DNA of 36,195 nt, taken from NCBI GenBank assembly GCA_023457715.1, contig JAEWKR010000027.1:1-36195 (forward strand). The letters run 5' to 3'. This document shows, in pieces, positions 31,472-36,195 of this stretch. Origin of the DNA: Verrucomicrobiota bacterium. Its GTDB lineage: Bacteria; Verrucomicrobiota; Verrucomicrobiia; Opitutales; Opitutaceae. Positions within the stretch are counted from its first letter, which is position 1; every line of letters starts with the position of its first letter. The notes under the pieces were generated by a model. The model searched no databases. It was not told where the DNA came from and saw only the letters and a list, made by a program, of their open reading frames with translations. The position numbers and the translations under genes were made by a program.

Positions 31472-31655
31472 CCGTAGTCCGCCCTCACGGGCCGGGAAAC
31501 AGACGGGTAGCCCGCCTCCCGCAATCGCGCGACCAAATCCCTCAGATCGCCGCGCGCCTGCGCGTTCCAGTTCGGCCTGGAAGCCGCACTTGCGCTCGGC
31601 CCCTCGCACCTCCGTGGCCGGAGTTTCTGCCTCACCGGTAGCAGCCTGGCGAGGA

Positions 31656-31703
31656 AGTGACTCTCACTTTCACGTTCACTTTCACTCTCACTTTCACGTT
31701 CCA
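31656..31703. repeat. CACTTTCA word repeat upstream of the GH2 gene
   Basis: Repeats of CTCTCACTTTCACGTT and shorter CACTTTCA words. The same word family occurs as a palindrome inside the GH9 gene (21524-21600) and before the YchJ-type gene (34505-34598). Confidence 0.8.
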
Positions 31704-31768
31704 CCCCATAACGGAAATGGGCGTTTGCTCCGTCCCTCAATCGTGCGCACGTTCCCCCGCCGCCCCCT

Positions 31769-34498
31769 ATGATCGCCTTCCGCTCGCTGCTCTCCGTTGC
31801 TGCCCTCATCTTTCTCAGTTTCGACTCCGTGCGCGCCGCAGCCAAGGCGCCCGAGTCGAGCCCCCGCGAGCGGATCGCGCTGACCGATGGCTGGACGTTC
31901 AAGAAGCTCGACGCCAAGGAGGCGGCCGACGGCCTTGACTACGATGTGCGACCCGAGGTGCGCGAGGGGCGCGATGACGGTCCCGCCGACGCCGCCGCCA
32001 CCGAAGCGGTCCGGCTTGCCGCCAAGGATCGGCAGGTGCTGAAGCCGTGGATTCTTCCGACCGGCAATCGCTTCATCAAGGATCCGGCGAAACGGCACCC
32101 CCGGCCCGGCCACGCGCCGCGCGCGACGTCGCCCATCCTTAGCGCAGACTTCGACGATCGCGCCTGGCAGAAAGTCACACTTCCGCACGACTGGGCCATC
32201 GCCGGTCCGTTCCTGACGGAGGGCAATTACGGCGGCATGGGCCGGCTGCCGAGTTGGGGCGTGGCCTGGTATCGGCGGCAGCTCGACATTCCTCAGTCCG
32301 ATGCCGGCAAGCGACTGATCCTCGAAATCGACGGAGCCATGTCCTACGCCTCCGTCTGGCTCAATGGTCAGCTCGTCGGAGGGTGGCCCTACGGGTACAA
32401 CTCCTGGCAGGTCGATTTGACGCCCTACGTCGCCTTCGGCGGCAAGAACCAGCTGGCAATCCGCCTCGACAATCCCGGCCAGTCCGCGCGCTGGTACCCC
32501 GGCGGCGGCTTGTATCGCAAGGTGTGGCTGACGAAGACGGCCCCCGTGCACGTTGCCCAGTGGGGTACGTCAATCACCTCCCGCGACGTCTCCGCCGCGT
32601 CCGCCGTCGTCGACGTAGAGGTCAACGTCGATAACGATGGCGCCCAGCCGGCCACCGTCACACTCGACACCGAGCTGTTTCCTTTGGACCTCGCGGGGCG
32701 TCCCGCCGCTCAGCCCGTTGCTGCGCTACCTTCGGCGCAACTGACGCTTGGCGCATCGAGCTCCGGCGGCGTCAAGTCCAGCGTCCGCCTCGACAATCCG
32801 CGCCTGTGGGGCCCGCGCCCGCAACAGACGCCGCATCGCTACGTGGCCGTCACCACGCTGACGCGCGACGGTCAGGTGGTCGACCGCTACGAGACGACGT
32901 TCGGCATTCGCGCGCTGCGCTTCGATCCGAACGCCGGCATCTTCGTGAACGGCGAGCGGATCCAGATCAAGGGCGTGAACAACCACCACGACCTGGGCGC
33001 GCTCGGGGCCGCCTTCAACGTGCGCGCGGCCGAACGTCAGCTCGAGATCCTCCGCGACATGGGCTGCAACGCGGTCCGCATGAGCCACAACCCACCGGCG
33101 CGAGAACTTCTCGAACTCACGGATGCGATGGGCTTCCTGGTGATGGACGAGGTGTTCGACTCGTGGGAGCGCAAGAAAACGCCGCTCGATTTCCACCTCA
33201 TCTTCCCCGACTGGTACGAACAAGACCTGCGCGCGATGATCCGCCGCGACCGCAATCACCCGTCCGTCATCATCTGGAGCATCGGCAATGAAGTCGGCGA
33301 GCAGTACACGGGCGCGGAGGGCGGAGCCGTCGCCCAGAGACTCAACGACATTGCCCACGACGAGGACCCGACGCGGCCGACCACGTCCGCCATGAACTAC
33401 GCCAAGCCGGACATGGCGCTGCCGGCGGTCGTGGACCTCATCGGCCTTAACTACCAGGGGGAGGGCATTCGCGACACGCCTGAATTCGAAGGCACGGAGC
33501 GCATCCGCACCAAGCCGATGTACCCCGCGTTCCACGAAAAATTCCCGGACAAGGTCGTGATGAGTCTCGAGACCGCCTCCGCCTTCAGCAGTCGCGGGGT
33601 CTATCTCTTCCCTGTCACCAAGGAAACCAGCGCCCCGACCCGCGATGGCCGGGGCGGCGATTCCCGGATCGCCCAGGTGAGTTCCTACGAATTGCACGCC
33701 GTCGATTTCGGCGCCTCGGCCGACAAGGTCTTCGGGTCGCTCGAACGCCATCCGTTCGTCGCGGGGGAATTCGTCTGGACCGGTTTCGACTACCTCGGCG
33801 AGCCCACGCCCTATTACTCCGCCCGCAGTTCCTATTCAGGGATCATCGACCTGGCCGGCTTTCCCAAGGACCGGTACTACCTTTACCAGTCGCACTGGCG
33901 CCCGGAGCTGCCGCTCGCGCACCTCCTGCCGCACTGGACCTGGCCGGACCGCATTGGCCAGGTCACCCCGGTCCATGTCTTCACCTCCGGCGATGAAGCC
34001 GAGCTGTTTCTCAACGGCCGCTCGCTGGGGCGCAAACGCCGGGGCCAGCACGAGTATCGGCTGCGCTGGGACGATGTCATTTACGAACCCGGCACCCTCG
34101 AGGTGGTGGCGTACCGGCAGGGCCGCCACTGGGCGACCGACCGCGTCGAGACCGCCGGGGCGCCCGCCCGTCTCGCGCTCCACGCCGACCGCATCTCGAT
34201 CAAGGCCGATGGCGAGGACCTGTCCTTCATCTCGGTCGATATCACCGACGCACGCGGTCTGCCCGCCCCGCGGGCCGACAACGCGATCCGTTTCCGCGTG
34301 GAAGGCGCAGGGGAGATTGTCGCCACCGACAATGGCGATCCCACCAGCTTCGAGCCCTTTCCCGCACCGCAGCGCAAGGCGTTCAGTGGTCGCGCCTTGG
34401 TGATCGTGCGCGGGGTGAAGGGGCGGCCGGGCACGTTCCGCCTCACCGCGGAGAGCGACGGGCTGAGTGCCGCGGAGATCGTGATCGAGTCCCGGTAG
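31769..34498 (+). CDS. Secreted GH2-family beta-galactosidase-like enzyme
   Basis: The 909-residue protein has a signal peptide (FRSLLSVAALIFLSFDSVRA). GH2 domains follow in order: the sugar-binding jelly roll (LPHDWAIAGPF, WYRRQLDIP, SVWLNGQLVGGWPYGY), an Ig-like domain, and the TIM barrel with IKGVNNHHDLGALG, RMSHNPPARELLEL, the acid/base Glu in WSIGNEVGE (E508) and the likely nucleophile Glu in MSLETASAF (E601). FVWTGFDYLGEPTPY and C-terminal Ig-like domains (HVFTSGDEAELFLNGRSLG) complete it. About 60 residues between the first beta strand and the jelly roll (VRPEVREGRDD, PWILPTGNRF) are an insertion seen in some bacterial GH2 enzymes. It should remove terminal beta-galactosides or related sugars in the periplasm or outside. 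Confidence 0.94.
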   Translation: MIAFRSLLSVAALIFLSFDSVRAAAKAPESSPRERIALTDGWTFKKLDAKEAADGLDYDVRPEVREGRDDGPADAAATEAVRLAAKDRQVLKPWILPTGNRFIKDPAKRHPRPGHAPRATSPILSADFDDRAWQKVTLPHDWAIAGPFLTEGNYGGMGRLPSWGVAWYRRQLDIPQSDAGKRLILEIDGAMSYASVWLNGQLVGGWPYGYNSWQVDLTPYVAFGGKNQLAIRLDNPGQSARWYPGGGLYRKVWLTKTAPVHVAQWGTSITSRDVSAASAVVDVEVNVDNDGAQPATVTLDTELFPLDLAGRPAAQPVAALPSAQLTLGASSSGGVKSSVRLDNPRLWGPRPQQTPHRYVAVTTLTRDGQVVDRYETTFGIRALRFDPNAGIFVNGERIQIKGVNNHHDLGALGAAFNVRAAERQLEILRDMGCNAVRMSHNPPARELLELTDAMGFLVMDEVFDSWERKKTPLDFHLIFPDWYEQDLRAMIRRDRNHPSVIIWSIGNEVGEQYTGAEGGAVAQRLNDIAHDEDPTRPTTSAMNYAKPDMALPAVVDLIGLNYQGEGIRDTPEFEGTERIRTKPMYPAFHEKFPDKVVMSLETASAFSSRGVYLFPVTKETSAPTRDGRGGDSRIAQVSSYELHAVDFGASADKVFGSLERHPFVAGEFVWTGFDYLGEPTPYYSARSSYSGIIDLAGFPKDRYYLYQSHWRPELPLAHLLPHWTWPDRIGQVTPVHVFTSGDEAELFLNGRSLGRKRRGQHEYRLRWDDVIYEPGTLEVVAYRQGRHWATDRVETAGAPARLALHADRISIKADGEDLSFISVDITDARGLPAPRADNAIRFRVEGAGEIVATDNGDPTSFEPFPAPQRKAFSGRALVIVRGVKGRPGTFRLTAESDGLSAAEIVIESR

Positions 34499-34504
34499 AC
34501 GGGC

Positions 34505-34598
34505 AGAGGGAAGTGAGAGGGAGACGGAACGTGAGGGGAGCGATAGGGATTGCCTCACCTCCTCACTCCCTTTCCCTCATTCCCTTTCCCCTCTTTCA
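34505..34598. repeat. Purine/pyrimidine palindromic repeat before the YchJ-type gene
   Basis: A purine-rich half (AAGTGAGAGGGAGACGGAAC) is followed by a pyrimidine-rich half (CTCACTCCCTTTCCC), with GTGAGG (34531-34536) and CCTCAC (34553-34558) as exact inner arms. It fills the spacer after the GH2 stop and reaches the next start codon. Confidence 0.7.
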
Positions 34599-34600
34599 CC

Positions 34601-35089
<489 letters not shown>

Positions 35090-35090
35090 G

Positions 35091-35285
35091 GGTCGACGAT
35101 CCGGGATCCGGGATGCCGGTGCTTAAGTCGGTCGTCCCGCGTTCACCCGGAATGCCTTGGCGACGCGCTGGCAAACCTTCCGCGTAAACGCGGGACTACG
35201 TACCCGAGCGCCAACCACCCGGATCTCGGATCTCGGATCCCGGATCTCGGATCTCGGACCCCGAATCCCGGATCCCGCCGCCCCC
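35091..35285. repeat. GGATCTC word repeats and an inverted repeat
   Basis: Short GATCCGGGATCCGGGA words follow the YchJ stop. An exact pair GTCCCGCGTT (35134-35143) and AACGCGGGAC (35187-35196) forms a hairpin. Then GGATCTC/GGATCCC heptamers run from about 35220 to 35277. The stop of the next (convergent) gene lies at the far edge. Confidence 0.8.
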
Positions 35286-35555
35286 TCACGCGTACTTGCT
35301 CGGCGTTGGCTCGTCGTCGGGCATGGCCTCGTAGGCGTGACAGGATGACGCCGAATCGCTCCACAACGGGAGATTGTCGCGCCGCCAGCCGGCCGTTTCC
35401 ACAATGTCGCTTCTCACATCGAGCCGCTTGGCTCGCATCATCACGCGGTTGAGACCGGCGTAGGCGATATCCTCCGGTCGGAGGCTCAGCTTTTCAGCGA
35501 GACGAGCCACGGCATCGTACTCGCCTTGATCGAGGTGCAGTTTGATCGAGGCCAT
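35286..35555 (-). CDS. Small conserved-looking protein, possibly ribbon-helix-helix-like
   Basis: The 89-residue protein starts MASIKLHLDQGEYDAVARLA, then EKLSLRPEDIAYAGLNRVMM, a strand followed by two helices as in ribbon-helix-helix or antitoxin N-terminal domains. The C-terminus (NLPLWSDSASSCHAYEAMPD) is acidic and unstructured-looking. An AGGATCC stretch lies about seven bases before the ATG. No toxin-like partner is adjacent. The DNA-binding role is only a fold-level guess. Repeats border its 3' side; upstream, 35556-35820 shows no gene. Confidence 0.65.
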   Translation of the reverse strand: MASIKLHLDQGEYDAVARLAEKLSLRPEDIAYAGLNRVMMRAKRLDVRSDIVETAGWRRDNLPLWSDSASSCHAYEAMPDDEPTPSKYA

Positions 35556-35825
35556 GATGGATCCTGGGTTGGACTATCCTGCGCTCGCGGGGCGGATGCT
35601 CGAAAGAACGCGAGGGAGCGACCCCCGGTCTGGCGACACTATCGTCCCCTCGGCAGCGTTGTTCAAGGGCGACTCCTCTCAGGACGGCTGACATTAGCGC
35701 CCCAACTAACCTCTGCCATCCTCTGCCTGCTAATCGTGCTTGAGGCAGCGGCGGTCCTTTAACCCGCCCACCGTCGGCGGAGGCGGCAATCGGCGGGCCG
35801 AGGCAAGGGCCGGCTTCCCGACATC
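35556..35825. other. Spacer without a supported gene
   Basis: Upstream region of the 89-aa gene. Open frames on either strand are short and lack recognisable motifs. No strong hairpin was found. Confidence 0.5.
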
Positions 35826-36009
35826 CAACCTGGATTCCGAAGTAGCCACAGAGAGCACAGAGCTCCGACACTGAGGACACGGAGGCCCATTCGGGATTTG
35901 AGATCTGAAATTTGAGATTTGAGATCAGTGTCAGCCGTCGAATCGCTGGCGCTCTTCGCTACGTTCGGATAGCCGCGGACTCGTTCGATGTTCGATGTTC
36001 GATGTTCGA
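35826..36009. repeat. Mosaic repeat module A, right copy (inverted)
   Basis: This 184-bp block is the near-exact reverse complement of 25523-25708, differing by two bases in length and a few substitutions. It includes CACAGAG words, a GATTTGA-type array (35895-35926) and GTTCGAT words (to 36009). Confidence 0.9.
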
Positions 36010-36195
36010 TCAAACGTCGATCGTCCAAGGCAGAACGTCCAACATCCAACAGCCAACGTCCAACATCCAACCTGGATTCCGAAGTAGCCACAGAGAGCAC
36101 AGAGCTCCGACACAGAGGACACGGAGGCTCGGTCCTTGGACAAACCTGTTCATCGCGTAACGCCCAAGACAGTCGCAGCGCCCGCCTCCGGCTCG
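36010..36195. repeat. Further mosaic modules at the window end
   Basis: CCAACATCCAAC/CCAACGTCCAAC words (about 36036-36068) lead into a second partial module A (36064-36129, the CACAGAG end only). Module B (36131-36195) follows, the reverse complement of 25431-25495. The repeat runs off the window edge. Confidence 0.85.

Overview
The window looks like high-GC chromosomal DNA from a Verrucomicrobiota member, most likely Opitutaceae-like. The signs are a VPDSG-type C-terminal sorting tail, secreted DUF1080 and Gfo/Idh/MocA proteins, a VCBS/UnbV-ASPIC protein, DUF5069, and several secreted glycoside hydrolases. Placement rests on gene-family content only; no rRNA or tRNA gene was found.

Layout. 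1-9.1 kb: a secreted GH5 endoglucanase running off the left edge (-), DUF5069 (-), a membrane sensor with no output domain, a secreted GH9 cellulase, a secreted DUF4412-like protein, and ferritin (-). 9.1-13.1 kb: a VPDSG-CTERM surface protein, an aldo/keto-reductase-like protein with a degenerate catalytic tetrad, and a LysR regulator flanked by two small genes, each with a matching T-N11-A box. 13.1-17.8 kb: a translationally coupled pair, a membrane multiheme cytochrome followed by a VCBS/UnbV protein, behind an FNR/CRP-like site, with a divergent Cys-rich small membrane protein. 17.9-19.9 kb: an orphan YqaJ-like nuclease and an ECF sigma factor with a membrane partner. 20.2-24.5 kb: a second GH9, DUF1080 (3-keto-glycoside hydrolase type) and a Tat-exported Gfo/Idh/MocA oxidoreductase. 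24.6-36.2 kb: small hypotheticals, DUF72, two large proteins of unknown function (698 and 690 aa), a secreted GH2 beta-galactosidase, a YchJ-type SEC-C protein and a small hypothetical.

Functionally this is a plant-polysaccharide degrader: GH5, two GH9 and GH2 would act outside or in the periplasm on beta-glucans and galactosides. The DUF1080/oxidoreductase pair fits oxidative (3-keto) cleavage of glycosides. The cytochrome/UnbV operon suggests respiration controlled by redox or nitrogen oxides.

The most striking non-genic feature is the density of short dispersed repeats. At least eight kinds of word-like or palindromic repeat sit in spacers, often touching stop codons. Two have been absorbed in frame into coding sequences. 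One mosaic repeat occurs twice in opposite orientation about 10 kb apart. The clearest regulatory signal is the LysR gene with two near-identical operators at exactly the same distance from two small, probably leaderless, genes.
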